A stretch of 64,000 nucleotides of DNA, taken from assembly GCA_903970165.1 (NCBI GenBank), contig CAJCHZ010000052.1, positions 1-64,000 on the forward strand. Reading direction: 5' to 3'. A program made the translations under genes and the position numbers. Within the stretch, counting starts at the first letter, position 1, and the number at the start of each line of letters is the position of its first letter. The notes under the pieces are model-generated. The model was not told the DNA's origin. It did not search any database and worked only from the letters and a program-made list of their open reading frames with translations. Of this stretch, positions 9,530 through 19,654 are shown piece after piece. The DNA comes from Betaproteobacteria bacterium. GTDB taxonomy: Bacteria > Acidobacteriota > Terriglobia > Acidiferrales > UBA7541.

Positions 9530-10873
9530 ATGAACTACGAAGCTGCCGTCCGCTATTTGCTTTCGCTGGGCCGGGAATTGGCCGCGCCGACGCAGGCTGC
9601 AGCGGCAAAATTCGATCTCGAAAATATCTCTGTTCTTTTGGAGCGCCTTGGACGGCCGGACCGGGCCATTCCCTCCGCGCATATCGCCGGAACCAACGGA
9701 AAGGGTTCGACGGCAGCGTTCCTCGAATCGATTGTGCGTTGCGCCGGGTTTCGGACAGGGCTGAACACTTCGCCGCATCTGGAGAAAATCAACGAGCGCA
9801 TACGAATCAACGGCAAAGAGATCAGCGACGACGCGTTTGCCCGGACGTTTACGCGCATTCAGGCTTTGAATGAGGAGTTGCTTGCGGCGGGCAAGTTGCG
9901 CGCTCATCCGACTTACTTTGAATGTGTGACGGCCATGGCGTTCGAGTATTTTGCGCGGGAGCGGGTGGAGTTTGCCGTGTTTGAAGTGGGACTTGGCGGG
10001 CGACTGGATGCGACGAATGTTTTGAAGCCCACGGTTTCTGTTATCACGCGCGTAGACTTCGATCACGAGAATTTCCTGGGTCATTCGCTGGAGGAAATCG
10101 CGGCTGAAAAAGCGGGAATTGTGAAGAAGGCTGTTCCACTGGTGCTAGCGGAGCAGCGGCCGGAAGCGCGGGAAGTGATTCTTGCGCGTGCCGCCGAGGT
10201 TGGCAGCCGCGTGATTGATACGGCGACCGCGTTTCGGATCGAAAAAGAGTGGGTCGAGAACGGATGCAACCGAGCGCGAGTGCGCGAGAATGTTTCAGGC
10301 TGGTCTATCGAGATTGCGCCGCAGTTGCCGGGACGGTTTCAGATCCAGAATGCTCTGAACGCCGTTGCGGCGGCACGCTATTTGCAGGAGCGCGGTTATC
10401 GAATTGCGGATGAGGCGATTGCGCGAGGGATTGCTGAAGCGGTTTGGCCGGGGCGCCTTGAGAAATTGAAAGCGGAGCCGGATGTGTATCTCGATGGCGC
10501 ACACAATCCTTCGGCTGCCCGGGAACTCGCTGCGTTCTGGGAGCAGCATCTCGCTGGGCGGAAAATTTGGCTGGTCTTCGGGGCCCTGCGAGACAAAGCG
10601 GTGGATGAAATTGCCGGGGTTTTGTTTCCGCTCGCGGCGGAAGTCATTTTCACGCAGCCGAGCACGACGCGCGCTATTTCCGTTGCACAACTTGCGGAAA
10701 TCACGTCTCACCACGCATCGAACTTTACCATCATCCCGGAACCGGAGCGTGCGCTGGAATATGCGTTAGAAAAGGCTGCGGCAAACGACGTGATTTTTGT
10801 GGCGGGGTCGCTTTATCTCGTCGGGCAACTGCGCCACTACTGGAAAAACCCGTCACCCGTCGCCGCGCGCTGA
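9530..10873 (+). CDS. folC: Bifunctional folylpolyglutamate / dihydrofolate synthase
   Basis: 447 residues of the Mur-ligase-like FolC family. The ATP loop is GTNGKGSTAAFLES, followed by NTSPHLEKINERIRINGKEI, GLGGRLDATN and the C-terminal DGAHNP. It adds glutamate to dihydropteroate and to tetrahydrofolate. It starts directly after accD (1-base gap), so it is co-transcribed. Confidence 0.95.
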   Translation: MNYEAAVRYLLSLGRELAAPTQAAAAKFDLENISVLLERLGRPDRAIPSAHIAGTNGKGSTAAFLESIVRCAGFRTGLNTSPHLEKINERIRINGKEISDDAFARTFTRIQALNEELLAAGKLRAHPTYFECVTAMAFEYFARERVEFAVFEVGLGGRLDATNVLKPTVSVITRVDFDHENFLGHSLEEIAAEKAGIVKKAVPLVLAEQRPEAREVILARAAEVGSRVIDTATAFRIEKEWVENGCNRARVRENVSGWSIEIAPQLPGRFQIQNALNAVAAARYLQERGYRIADEAIARGIAEAVWPGRLEKLKAEPDVYLDGAHNPSAARELAAFWEQHLAGRKIWLVFGALRDKAVDEIAGVLFPLAAEVIFTQPSTTRAISVAQLAEITSHHASNFTIIPEPERALEYALEKAAANDVIFVAGSLYLVGQLRHYWKNPSPVAAR

Positions 10874-10965
10874 AAAACACCGTAGAATATCCAGCTTGGT
10901 TTCCGATAGAGTGCAAGGGCGCCGGCATTCCGGCGGGCAGTCGTTCCTCGATTTGACGGATAGCG

Positions 10966-11562
10966 ATGGCGGAGAAAATTTCAAAGGCACAAAAGCGCGT
11001 CAGGAAGAGCAGCCGCGGCGAGATACATTTCATCGCTCATCCGCTCGTCGGCGTCATCATGGGATCGTCTTCGGACTGGGAGACGATGGAGCACGCAGGG
11101 AACACACTGAGAGATCTCGGCGTGCCCCATGAAACGCGCGTGGTTTCCGCGCACCGGACGCCCGACCTGCTATTTGAATATGCGGCTGGAGCCGAGAAGC
11201 GCGGCATCGAGTTGATTATTGCAGGCGCCGGCGGTGCGGCTCATTTGCCGGGGATGACTGCTTCGAAGACCGTTTTGCCTGTGCTTGGAGTTCCCGTGGA
11301 GTCGAAAGCGCTCAAGGGGCTTGATTCGCTGCTTTCGATTGCGCAGATGCCCGGCGGAATACCTGTAGGGACACTGGCTATTGGCAAAGCCGGGGCGATT
11401 AACGCTGCTCTACTTGCGGCCGCGATATTGGGCGGGAAATATCCGCACATCCGAGAGTCGCTGCGAGAATTTCGCGCTTCGCAAACGAGGCGAGTTATGG
11501 CAAATCCCGATCCAGCAAAAGCGGCCGCGTTGGCCAAGAAGAAAAAGAGGAAGAGCGCGTGA
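10966..11562 (+). CDS. purE: N5-carboxyaminoimidazole ribonucleotide mutase
   Basis: 198 residues with the class I PurE core: [35 protein letters not shown] and PVLGVPV. It isomerises N5-CAIR to CAIR in purine synthesis. A basic N-terminal extension of about 27 residues and a Lys/Arg-rich tail go beyond the ~160-residue family core; the start may be further in. It overlaps purK by GTGA. Confidence 0.94.
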   Translation: MAEKISKAQKRVRKSSRGEIHFIAHPLVGVIMGSSSDWETMEHAGNTLRDLGVPHETRVVSAHRTPDLLFEYAAGAEKRGIELIIAGAGGAAHLPGMTASKTVLPVLGVPVESKALKGLDSLLSIAQMPGGIPVGTLAIGKAGAINAALLAAAILGGKYPHIRESLREFRASQTRRVMANPDPAKAAALAKKKKRKSA

Positions 11563-12680
11563 GCATCGGCATACTTGGCGGTGGGCAGCTTGGTTACATG
11601 CTTGCGCTTGCGGGCTATCCGCTAGGGATGCGGTTCCGGTTTCTTGACCCGTCGCCGGAAGCGCCCGTGGGGCGAATTGCGCCGCGCGTGACGGGCGACT
11701 TTGCGGACCGCGGAGCGCTGGATAAATTCGCGAACGGGCTCCAAGTCGTGACATACGAGTTTGAAAATGTTCCCTTCGACTCGGCGCAGTGGCTTGCCAA
11801 GAGAGTCTCTGTTTATCCGCCTCCTGCGGCACTGGAGACGGCGCAAGACCGATTGCGCGAGAAGCAGCTGTTCGAGAAGCTGAAGATTCCGACGACGCCC
11901 TATGCTTCGCTAAGTTCAGCATACGATCTGGACACGGCCATCAAAAAGATTGGCTTGCCGGCCGTGGTGAAGACGCGACGTATGGGTTATGACGGCAAAG
12001 GACAGTGGGTTCTGAAGACGCCGGAAGATGTGAAGGCGGCGAAAGAAATCTTGCCGAAGCAGGCGTTCGTTCTGGAAAAGTTTGTAGCGTTTGAGAGGGA
12101 GCTCTCGATTATCGCGGTGCGGGGCAAATCAGGCGAGACCGCGTTTTATCCGTTGGTGGAGAATTACCACCGCGAGGGAATTTTGCGGCTGTCGCTGGCG
12201 CCGGCTCGCAGTGTCGCTCCCGAGATCCAGCGAGCAGCAGAATATGCCGCGGTGCAGGTGCTGGACTCGCTGAATTACGTGGGCGTACTGGCGATCGAAT
12301 TTTTTGAGTTGGACGGGGAATTACTGGCCAACGAGATGGCTCCTCGCGTTCATAATTCGGGGCACTGGACAATCGAAGGGGCGGTGACGAGCCAGTTTGA
12401 AAATCACCTACGCGCTATCAGCGGTCTGCCGCTCGGCCAGACGACGCCAATTGGCGCTTCCGCGATGATCAATCTCATCGGGGAGCTGCCGGATATGGCG
12501 GAGGTGCTGGCTGTTCCGTCAACGCATCTTCATTTGTACGGCAAAGAGCCACGGCCTGGCCGCAAGCTGGGGCATGTGACGCTTCGAGCGCCATCGGTCG
12601 ACCGGCTGTTCAGCCGATTTGCCAGTTTGCCTCCCTTTTTCCACCGGCCGGACTTTTGCTTGGACGGTGTAAAGAGTTGA
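11559..12680 (+). CDS. purK: 5-(carboxyamino)imidazole ribonucleotide synthase
   Basis: 373 residues of the PurK ATP-grasp family. It begins [21 protein letters not shown] and has the [13 protein letters not shown] loop, [14 protein letters not shown] and the substrate region [16 protein letters not shown]. It carboxylates AIR with bicarbonate and ATP, feeding PurE. The GTG start lies within the purE stop (GTGA). Confidence 0.95.
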   Translation: MSIGILGGGQLGYMLALAGYPLGMRFRFLDPSPEAPVGRIAPRVTGDFADRGALDKFANGLQVVTYEFENVPFDSAQWLAKRVSVYPPPAALETAQDRLREKQLFEKLKIPTTPYASLSSAYDLDTAIKKIGLPAVVKTRRMGYDGKGQWVLKTPEDVKAAKEILPKQAFVLEKFVAFERELSIIAVRGKSGETAFYPLVENYHREGILRLSLAPARSVAPEIQRAAEYAAVQVLDSLNYVGVLAIEFFELDGELLANEMAPRVHNSGHWTIEGAVTSQFENHLRAISGLPLGQTTPIGASAMINLIGELPDMAEVLAVPSTHLHLYGKEPRPGRKLGHVTLRAPSVDRLFSRFASLPPFFHRPDFCLDGVKS

Positions 12681-13579
12681 ATATTCGTAATCAATGGATA
12701 GTGGTTTGCCTGCTTACTGAGCTGGTGAGTTCGCAGGCAATAGCTCGCCAGACCGCGACGGTCAGGATCACACCAGTGACGAAGGAGGTTGTCGAAGAGC
12801 TGCTGAAGAGATATGGCGGTGATGACAGCCGACGCGAAGCGGCGATTAAACAAATGTTCGGAGAAGCGGGATGCGATGACCAGCATCTTTCCGAACAGCC
12901 CGTGAATGGATGGCCATTGCCGAACATCATCTGCGCGTTGCCTGGGAGTACGGAGCGGACCATCATCGTTGGCGCGCACTTCGATCACGCGCCGAAGGGA
13001 GACGGAGTCGTGGACAATGGGAGCGGCGCGTCCCTGCTGCCGTCCATCTATCAGTCTTTGCAAGGTGAGGAGCGAAAACATACGTATGTTTTTGTGGCGT
13101 TCAGCGAAGAGGAGCGCGGAGAAATCGGGTCCAAATTTTACGTGCGACAAATGACCGACGCGCAAGTGGCGCTCACGGACGCGATGGTTAATCTGGACAC
13201 CCTAGGTCTGGCACCGGCCGCGTATTGGCCTAGCTATGCGGACCGGCAGTTGATCGCCGAGTTGGTCTACTTCGCGGGAGAGGTGAAGCTGCCGATTTCT
13301 GCGGTAGATATTGAAGAGGTTAGAAGCACGGATTCGATGCAATTTGGAGTGCGCGGAATTCCGAGTATCACAATCCGCTCGCTGACACAAAAAACGTGGG
13401 ACGCAGGGATTTTGCACACTCGGAAAGATGTGCTCTCGGCGATCCGCTTGGACGACGACTACGAGACGTACCACCTTGTGGGCGGGTATTTGGCTTATCT
13501 GGCCAACTTCACTTCGTCGCGAGATCGCCGGCCGAAGCCGCCGCCGCACCTCGGCCGGAAGAACGGGGAGGGCAGGTAG
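12677..13579 (+). CDS. M28-family zinc aminopeptidase, probably exported
   Basis: About 300 residues. Expected M28 metal ligands are visible in order: HFDH, DNGSGAS, SEEERGE (base and ligand), NLDTLG and ILHTRKD. The first ~25 residues are weakly hydrophobic (WIVVCLLTELVSSQAIA), consistent with a signal peptide. M28 enzymes remove N-terminal amino acids or cyclise glutamine; the specificity is unknown. The TTG at 12677 sits in a TTGA with the purK stop; a TTG at 12656 is an alternative. The tail is Pro/Arg rich. Confidence 0.82.
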   Translation: MNIRNQWIVVCLLTELVSSQAIARQTATVRITPVTKEVVEELLKRYGGDDSRREAAIKQMFGEAGCDDQHLSEQPVNGWPLPNIICALPGSTERTIIVGAHFDHAPKGDGVVDNGSGASLLPSIYQSLQGEERKHTYVFVAFSEEERGEIGSKFYVRQMTDAQVALTDAMVNLDTLGLAPAAYWPSYADRQLIAELVYFAGEVKLPISAVDIEEVRSTDSMQFGVRGIPSITIRSLTQKTWDAGILHTRKDVLSAIRLDDDYETYHLVGGYLAYLANFTSSRDRRPKPPPHLGRKNGEGR

Positions 13580-13644
13580 AAGGGGGCGACCAGGCGGGGC
13601 GCTGGTTGCCGCATACTCCTGCGAATGCTACGATTTGGGTTTCC

Positions 13645-14403
13645 ATGAGCCCCGAAACACTCATTCGTCCCCGTGTGGGGATCCCCTGGCGAACGTCTGA
13701 AGAGGAAGCCCAGGGCAATCGGCCCAAGATTGCCAGTTATGAGAATGCTGTCCGCGATGCTGGAGGAGAACCAGTACTCATACCTCTGGGCGACCGGGAA
13801 GCGCAGCTACGTTTGATACCCGACATGGATGCGTTTGTGTTGCCAGGCAGCCCTGCGGACGTTGAGCCTGCCGAGTATGGGGATGTGAACCACGGGAAGT
13901 CGGCGCCCGCTGATTTGGCGCGCGAAGAAGCCGACCGGGCCATCCTTGCCCATGCGTTTGCCGAGAAAAAACCCGTGCTGGGTATCTGCTACGGATGCCA
14001 GTTGCTGAATGTGTACCTGGGCGGGACTCTGATTCAAGATGTGCGGTCGGAGCTGGGCACGACGACGGCTCACCGGAAGATGGACCTGTCACCTGAGCCG
14101 CCGGACGACCCGATTCATGGGGCTCGTTTCGAGACAGGGAGCCGGTTGGCCGAAGTAGCGAAGGCTGCAAATGCGGAGATTAATAGCTCGCACCATCAGG
14201 CCATCGCCAAGCCAGGGAAAAATTTGCGGGTTACGGCGCACTCGCCTGATGGAATTATCGAGGGCGTGGAGTGGACCGGCGACTCGAATTGGGTGATTGG
14301 AGTCCAGTGGCATCCGGAGCGCATGTTTGGGGATGCTTTTGCCGCCCGGTTGTTTGGCGATTTTGTGGCGGCGGCGCGCGGAGCCGCGCTCCAAAAGTCT
14401 TAG
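13645..14403 (+). CDS. Gamma-glutamyl-gamma-aminobutyrate hydrolase-like (peptidase C26)
   Basis: 252 residues of the class-I glutamine-amidotransferase fold. The nucleophile elbow GICYGCQLLNV, a SSHHQAI segment and VQWHPE provide the Cys-His-Glu triad. PuuD-type enzymes cleave gamma-glutamyl amides such as gamma-Glu-GABA. The ATG at 13645 is chosen by family length; in-frame codons upstream lack homology-like sequence. Neighbours do not form a putrescine pathway, so the exact substrate is open. Confidence 0.87.
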   Translation: MSPETLIRPRVGIPWRTSEEEAQGNRPKIASYENAVRDAGGEPVLIPLGDREAQLRLIPDMDAFVLPGSPADVEPAEYGDVNHGKSAPADLAREEADRAILAHAFAEKKPVLGICYGCQLLNVYLGGTLIQDVRSELGTTTAHRKMDLSPEPPDDPIHGARFETGSRLAEVAKAANAEINSSHHQAIAKPGKNLRVTAHSPDGIIEGVEWTGDSNWVIGVQWHPERMFGDAFAARLFGDFVAAARGAALQKS

Positions 14404-14447
14404 CTTCTGCTTAACGAGTTTGTTCGTCAAACGGTTGGGGGGAATGG

Positions 14448-15212
14448 ATGATTTCACTTGCTGGCAAGGCGGCACTTATTACCGGTGGTTCGCGCGGGAT
14501 TGGCGCAGCGGCCGTCAAATTATTGGCGCACGCTGGGGCGGACGTGGTCTTCAGCTACAACAAGGCTGCGGACGCGGCGAAGCAGATCGAGCAGGAGGCT
14601 GGTAAGCACGGAACGCGGGTCGAGGCGTTCAAAGCCGATGCGGGAAAACATGCCGACAACAAGAAACTTGTCGAGCATTGCATCGCGCGGCTGGGGCGGC
14701 TGGACATTGTGGTGGCGAACGCGGGGGTTTGGAACATCGAGGATCTACCGATTGAGAAAATGACCGAGAAGCAGTGGGACGAAATGATCCGGGTCAATTT
14801 GAAGAGCGTGTATTCGATTATTCACTTCTGCGTGCCGCAAATGATCAAGCAGAAGGGTGGTAAGATTATTCCGATTACTTCGACGGCGGCGCAGCGCGGA
14901 GAGTCCTTCCACACGCATTATGGGGCGAGCAAGGGCGGTGTCGTCAGCCTGGTGAAAGGGCTTTCGACAGAACTTGCGCGGCACAATATTCTGGTGAACT
15001 CCGTGGCACCCGGCTGGGTAGCTACCGATATGTCCAATCCTGTGATTCAGACCAAGGCTGGAGCGAAAGCTGTGGCTACGGTGATTCCGCTGGGGCGGCC
15101 TGCAACGGCAGAGGAGATTGCGGGACCGATTCTGTTTTTGGCTTCGGACCTGGCCAACTTCCTTACCGGGGAGATCATCAATGTAAACGGAGGATCTGTC
15201 TTGTGCGGTTGA
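14448..15212 (+). CDS. Short-chain dehydrogenase/reductase (FabG-like)
   Basis: 254 residues with the classical SDR plan: cofactor loop TGGSRGIG near residue 13, NAG at about 90, catalytic Ser in ITSTAAQRG, YGASK (Tyr-x3-Lys), and PGWVATDM. It reduces a carbonyl with NAD(P)H. FabG-type sequences dominate this class, but the position away from fab genes argues for a specialised oxidoreductase. The next gene starts within its last 10 bases. Confidence 0.88.
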   Translation: MISLAGKAALITGGSRGIGAAAVKLLAHAGADVVFSYNKAADAAKQIEQEAGKHGTRVEAFKADAGKHADNKKLVEHCIARLGRLDIVVANAGVWNIEDLPIEKMTEKQWDEMIRVNLKSVYSIIHFCVPQMIKQKGGKIIPITSTAAQRGESFHTHYGASKGGVVSLVKGLSTELARHNILVNSVAPGWVATDMSNPVIQTKAGAKAVATVIPLGRPATAEEIAGPILFLASDLANFLTGEIINVNGGSVLCG

Positions 15213-16108
15213 GGTTGGCTCAAATTGTTGTTGCGGGTTTGGTCGTAAGTGCGGCGTTTGCGCTGCGCGCGGCGGCGCAGAATCCGGACACCCTGATGCC
15301 GGAAGCAAGCGCTGCCAAGGCCAAGCAGATTTTGAGCGATTTGATCAATGCGCGCGGCGGCGCGGGGTATCTTGAAGCACAGGAAGGCGAGTGCACGGGC
15401 ACACGCGCGCAGTTCGGGCACAACGAGGCAATCCTTGGGTATGTCGGTTTTACGGATTCACGCCATTATCCGGACAAAGAGCGGCTGGAATATGCGGCGA
15501 AGTCTCACAACCTGAAGGGCATCCTAAACACGGTGATTGGGGTCGAAGGGCCGGATTGGTCGCACGGCGGAGTCGTTATCGCGTTGTATAACGGCGACCA
15601 CGGGTGGACGTTAGACCGCAGCGGCATCACCGAATTGCCGGTGACTTCGGTATCCGAGTTTATGGAACAAACGAAGCGCAACATTGACAACGTGCTGCGG
15701 GTGCGGTTGAAGACCGAGCAAGGCTGGCTGTACCGGTTTGGCGGCAGCGATACCGTGGATTTGAAGGAAGTGGAATGGGTGGAGTTGACCGATCCCGACG
15801 GCCGGATGTTTCGCTTGGCTGTGGACCACTCCACGAGGCTGCTGGTGCGAAGCGTGGTGACGACCGAGAATGAGGAGACGCGCGAGCACGACGAGGATGT
15901 CAGCATGTACACGAACTACCAGTTGAAGGATACGGTTTGGACGCCGATGCAGGTCAGCCGATATCACAACGGGCGGCGCGCGGCACAGTTCTTTTATACG
16001 GAGTGCCGGTATAATCCGGGATTCCCCGGCGATTTTTTCGAGAAGACCGGCCTCCAAAAGAAAACCTCTGAGGCGCACGTCAAGAAGAGCAAGAACGATC
16101 AGAACTAA
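15203..16108 (+). CDS. Exported protein of unknown function, possibly LolA-like fold
   Basis: 301 residues. A signal peptide covers about residues 1-25 (VVAGLVVSAAFALRAAAQ). The rest alternates strands and polar turns (GWLYRFGGSDTVDLKEVEWVELTDPDG), reminiscent of the outer-membrane lipoprotein-sorting-like proteins common in Acidobacteriota. No catalytic motif is visible. The GTG at 15203 has GGAGG 9 nt upstream and overlaps the SDR gene by 10 bp, so the two are coupled. Confidence 0.7.
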   Translation: MRLRLAQIVVAGLVVSAAFALRAAAQNPDTLMPEASAAKAKQILSDLINARGGAGYLEAQEGECTGTRAQFGHNEAILGYVGFTDSRHYPDKERLEYAAKSHNLKGILNTVIGVEGPDWSHGGVVIALYNGDHGWTLDRSGITELPVTSVSEFMEQTKRNIDNVLRVRLKTEQGWLYRFGGSDTVDLKEVEWVELTDPDGRMFRLAVDHSTRLLVRSVVTTENEETREHDEDVSMYTNYQLKDTVWTPMQVSRYHNGRRAAQFFYTECRYNPGFPGDFFEKTGLQKKTSEAHVKKSKNDQN

Positions 16109-16202
16109 AGCCCTTTCCATTGCCTAGCGCGTTTGGTCTTTTCAGTTCCGAACGGTCGATAACGTGCCTACGCGACCGCGCATTTGCTAGACTCAGCTAT
16201 CG

Positions 16203-18155
16203 ATGGACCTTACTCCCAGGCAGCAGCGCGCGCTGCAATCCATCTGCGATACATTTGCGCCTCCTACCGGAGACTGGCCTTCCGCTTCCGAGTTGGGCAT
16301 CCCAGGAGCGATGGCCCAGGCGCTTGATCTCAACCCTCGCCCTGGTGAGCGAGCGCAATTTCTTCAATTGCTCGATATTTGGGATTCGCATCTGCATAGC
16401 TTGCTGAGCGTGGGGCGTTGGACTTCATTTTCTGCACTGCCCATGGAAACGCGTGTGCGCGTTTTGCTTTCCTGGGCAGACAGCGGATTGGGGCGGCGCC
16501 GAGGTGTGTTTCAGGCTTTGCGCAAGGCGGTTGGATTTCTTTACGTGATGCTGCCGGGCGCGGGCGGCGGGGCGAGTCCCGTTTGGAGCCAGATTGGTTA
16601 TCCAGGGCCACTCGGTCCCCAAAAGCCCAAACCGCGTCCGCTGAATCCGATCGTTTCGCAGGGCGATATGGAATTGTCGTGCGATGTTTGCATCGTAGGC
16701 TCCGGAGCCGGCGGAGGCGTGGCCGCGGCGGTGCTTGCGGATGCGGGCAGAGAGGTCGTCGTGCTCGAAGCAGGCGGTTATTACGATGACGCGGATTTCG
16801 ATGGTGCCGAGCTTGGCGGGTTTCAGAGGCTTTATCTGGAAGGTGGATTTGCGGCAACAGCGGATCAAAGCGTGGGGTTGCTCGCCGGAGAATGTTTGGG
16901 TGGAGGAACGGTCATCAACTATTGCACGTCGTTTCGAACGCCGGATGATGTGCGCGCGGAATGGGCTGCGGCGGGTGTGCCGTGGTTTACGAGCGAAGCG
17001 TACACGCGGAGTCTCGACGCCATTTGCGCGCGGCTTTCCGTGAACAGTGAGCACAACCGCGTTTCGGCGCGCGAACAGGCCTTACAGCGTGGCCTGGGCG
17101 CTTTGGGATGGCATGCCGCGAAGATGCCGCGCAACGTCGTAGGTTGCGAGCAAGGAAAAATTTGCGGTTATTGCGGATATGGTTGCTCGCTCGGAGCAAA
17201 ACAATCGAGTGCGAAGACCTGGTTGGTGGATGCGCAGGCGAAAGGGGCTCGATTGGTTACAGAGACGCGAGCGCAACGAGTACGGATCGAAGCCGGGGCA
17301 GCGACGGGGGTCGAAGCACGCTCGCCGAAAGGATTCCGTATCACGATTCGCTGCAAAACGGTGGTCGTCGCTTGCGGAGCCATTCATACTCCGGCGCTTC
17401 TGCTGCGTTCCGGTTTGCGCAACGAACATATTGGCCGGCACTTGCATTTGCATCCGGTGTCGAATGTTTGTGGAGTCTTTGAAGAGGAGATTCGTCCGTG
17501 GGAAGGGACGATGCAGGCAATCTATTCAGACGAGCACCGCTTTCTTACGGGAAATTACGGCGTGAAATACGAGACTACGGCGTTGCAGCCCGTGATCGCG
17601 GTTGCTGTTTTGCCCTGGCGCGAACCGGAGCAATATCGGTCCTTGCTCGGAAAATTAGCAAACACGACCGCCATCGGCGTTCTAGTGCGCGACCGCGATG
17701 GCGGTCGCGTCTCGCTGGATCGCGAAGGCAATCCTGTAACGCAGTACGCGCTGTCGGAATTCGATCGCGCCCATCTGCGCAGTGGATTTATCGGCGCTGC
17801 GCGCATTTTAGAAGCGGCTGGCGCGCGGCAGATTTTTTCTCCGCACGCAAAATGGTGCGCTTATGAGCCGGGAAGAAGCGGCTCGTTGCAGTCTTTTACG
17901 CAGGCGATGGACGCCGCAGGTTGGAATTCTGGCCAACTCGCTCTCTTTTCATTTCACATTATGGGAAGCGCGCGGATGGGGAGTTCGCGGAAGAATTCCG
18001 CGACGAAGCCCGACGGCGAAACCTGGGAGGTGCGAAATCTGTTTGTGATGGATGGCTCGTCTTTTCCAAGTGCTTCAGGGGTCAATCCAATGATTTCGAT
18101 CGAAGCCATCGCGCACCACAACGCTTTCGCTTTGGGGGCAACCAAGGAGCAGTAA
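16203..18155 (+). CDS. GMC oxidoreductase, long-chain-alcohol-oxidase-like
   Basis: 650 residues. An N-terminal ~100-residue helical segment (LTPRQQRALQSICDTF) resembles the N-terminus of long-chain fatty alcohol oxidases and of gluconate dehydrogenase subunit 3. The FAD site is GSGAGGGVAAAVLADAG with LEAGGYY. A cysteine cluster CEQGKICGYCGYGC precedes TWLVDA. The C-terminal end has FHIMGSARMG (catalytic-His region), NLFVMDGSSFPSASGVNPM. Such enzymes oxidise alcohols with FAD. The substrate and electron acceptor are unknown. There is no signal peptide, so it is probably cytosolic or membrane-associated. Confidence 0.88.
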   Translation: MDLTPRQQRALQSICDTFAPPTGDWPSASELGIPGAMAQALDLNPRPGERAQFLQLLDIWDSHLHSLLSVGRWTSFSALPMETRVRVLLSWADSGLGRRRGVFQALRKAVGFLYVMLPGAGGGASPVWSQIGYPGPLGPQKPKPRPLNPIVSQGDMELSCDVCIVGSGAGGGVAAAVLADAGREVVVLEAGGYYDDADFDGAELGGFQRLYLEGGFAATADQSVGLLAGECLGGGTVINYCTSFRTPDDVRAEWAAAGVPWFTSEAYTRSLDAICARLSVNSEHNRVSAREQALQRGLGALGWHAAKMPRNVVGCEQGKICGYCGYGCSLGAKQSSAKTWLVDAQAKGARLVTETRAQRVRIEAGAATGVEARSPKGFRITIRCKTVVVACGAIHTPALLLRSGLRNEHIGRHLHLHPVSNVCGVFEEEIRPWEGTMQAIYSDEHRFLTGNYGVKYETTALQPVIAVAVLPWREPEQYRSLLGKLANTTAIGVLVRDRDGGRVSLDREGNPVTQYALSEFDRAHLRSGFIGAARILEAAGARQIFSPHAKWCAYEPGRSGSLQSFTQAMDAAGWNSGQLALFSFHIMGSARMGSSRKNSATKPDGETWEVRNLFVMDGSSFPSASGVNPMISIEAIAHHNAFALGATKEQ

Positions 18156-18382
18156 GTGGTTTATTTATAACAAGATAGAGCTACATGAAGGAAAATTTAG
18201 AGCCGCGGAGCCAAGTTGCGAACCGGCCGAAGGTGTTTTGGCTTGGCCCCAGTGAATCTTTGAATTCCCTCAGAATCGGTCTGGCGTCCCCGTTGACTAG
18301 TGGTATAGTTGCAGCGCCGCAGTACCCCCGGCCTATGGGTTTTTGCTGATAAAATACACTAATCTAGAAGGATGAGCCGGGG

Positions 18383-19054
18383 TTGAAAGAGTTTCGCCAG
18401 AGTCAAACCGGCGGGTGTTGTTCCGCTATGAAACTGAGCGCCCACTTCGCGTCTACGCGCCGAAGCCGACAAATCGGCTTCAGCTTGGTGGAACTTATCC
18501 TGTCGCTGGTGGTGCTCCTGGTTATCACGACTTTGGCCGTCCCTGTCGTTGTACGCTCTTTGCAAACGTATCAGCTGAATTCCACCGCCTCTCAATTAGC
18601 AGGAATGTTGAAATTCACAAAGTTTGGCGCGATTCGCCAAAACACGCAGGTAAGTTGCCAGATCATGCAACAAGGTCCGAATTGGCTCGTTTGGGTGGAC
18701 TTGAATGGAAACGGCAGCCCGGACCCGACCGAACCGCAAACGATTGTTACCGGAAGCTTCACGCTTCTGCCCGCGGGTTCGGTGCCCAGCACATCCTCGA
18801 TTTCCTCCACTCTGGGCTCGGCAAGCAGCTACGGCTGGACGGTACTCTCTGGATCGAACGGCAGCGTCATGTATGACCAACGGGGAGTTGTGGTGCTCTA
18901 TGCTGGCGGGCCGACGAGCACAACCATTTATGCACTTTATCTTGGCAATCCTAGCGATCCGAGTGCCGGCTACCGCGCCATTCTAACGCTGCCCTCGGGC
19001 GCAGTGCAGGTGTGGACTGCGTCGGCGGCGGGGAATTGGCAGCGAGTCAGCTGA
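18383..19054 (+). CDS. Type IV minor pseudopilin, GspH/FimT family
   Basis: 223 residues. A basic leader ends at G, then FSLVELILSLVVLLVITTLA, the type III prepilin signal and N-terminal helix cut by PilD. The globular domain has a GspH/FimT-like pattern with VWVDLNGNGSPDPTE. It is predicted to sit in the pilus-priming complex. The TTG start at 18383 gives a 31-residue leader; an ATG at 18428 gives a 16-residue leader, nearer to the usual length, and may be the real start. It is the first gene of a pilin run. Confidence 0.85.
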   Translation: MKEFRQSQTGGCCSAMKLSAHFASTRRSRQIGFSLVELILSLVVLLVITTLAVPVVVRSLQTYQLNSTASQLAGMLKFTKFGAIRQNTQVSCQIMQQGPNWLVWVDLNGNGSPDPTEPQTIVTGSFTLLPAGSVPSTSSISSTLGSASSYGWTVLSGSNGSVMYDQRGVVVLYAGGPTSTTIYALYLGNPSDPSAGYRAILTLPSGAVQVWTASAAGNWQRVS

Positions 19055-19075
19055 GTTGTTTAGTAAGGAAAAACG

Positions 19076-19654
19076 ATGAAGATTTGCGGATGTTCCAAGA
19101 CGGAAGCGATGAAGAAAAACCGCGAAACTGGTTTTACGCTCATCGAAGTGATCTTGGCCATTGTCGTCCTGCTGGTCGGCATTGTTGCGGTGGCGCAAAT
19201 GGTGCCCGCTTCTGTCAGCTCGAATTCGACCAATCGGAGTGATTCTTCCGCGTTGGTTTTTGCGCAGCGACAGATGGACCAATTCCTGAATCAGCCCCTG
19301 AACATGTCCAGCGTCCCTCCAACTTTCATTGAAACGATCGACGGTCAGACGTTCACCTGCTACCTCGGGAATCCGACCCAGCCAAACACCGTGGTGGGAG
19401 CCAACACACTTATTTTTTACAACCAGCTCGTGGTCGATTTTACGCAGGCCCAAGGCTCGGTACCGACGGGCTATCACTTCAGCTACCAGGATCCCAATGA
19501 TCCGTCCGGCGTTACGTACGATGTACGCTGGGCGGTGGTCACGACCACGAACAACGGGCTGGTTAGCGGCAAGCGATACATTCTGGGGGTCAGAAAGACC
19601 GGCGGAAATGGGATCTATCAACCAGTCACGCTGGATAGCATAGTTGAAAAATGA
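19076..19654 (+). CDS. Type IV minor pilin, PilV/GspI-like
   Basis: 192 residues. The leader KKNRETG precedes FTLIEVILAIVVLLVGIVAV, the prepilin cleavage and helix signature. A second methionine (MKKNRETG, residue 12) may be the true start and would give a 7-residue leader. TAAGGAAAAACG precedes the first ATG. The rest is a small pilin head domain. It overlaps the next gene by ATGA. Confidence 0.85.
   Translation: MKICGCSKTEAMKKNRETGFTLIEVILAIVVLLVGIVAVAQMVPASVSSNSTNRSDSSALVFAQRQMDQFLNQPLNMSSVPPTFIETIDGQTFTCYLGNPTQPNTVVGANTLIFYNQLVVDFTQAQGSVPTGYHFSYQDPNDPSGVTYDVRWAVVTTTNNGLVSGKRYILGVRKTGGNGIYQPVTLDSIVEK

Noticed and set aside
18372-18386. Four-codon leader ORF (MSRG) before the first pilin gene
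   Set aside because: The AGAAGG touches the ATG without spacing, and four codons are too short to support a leader-peptide claim.
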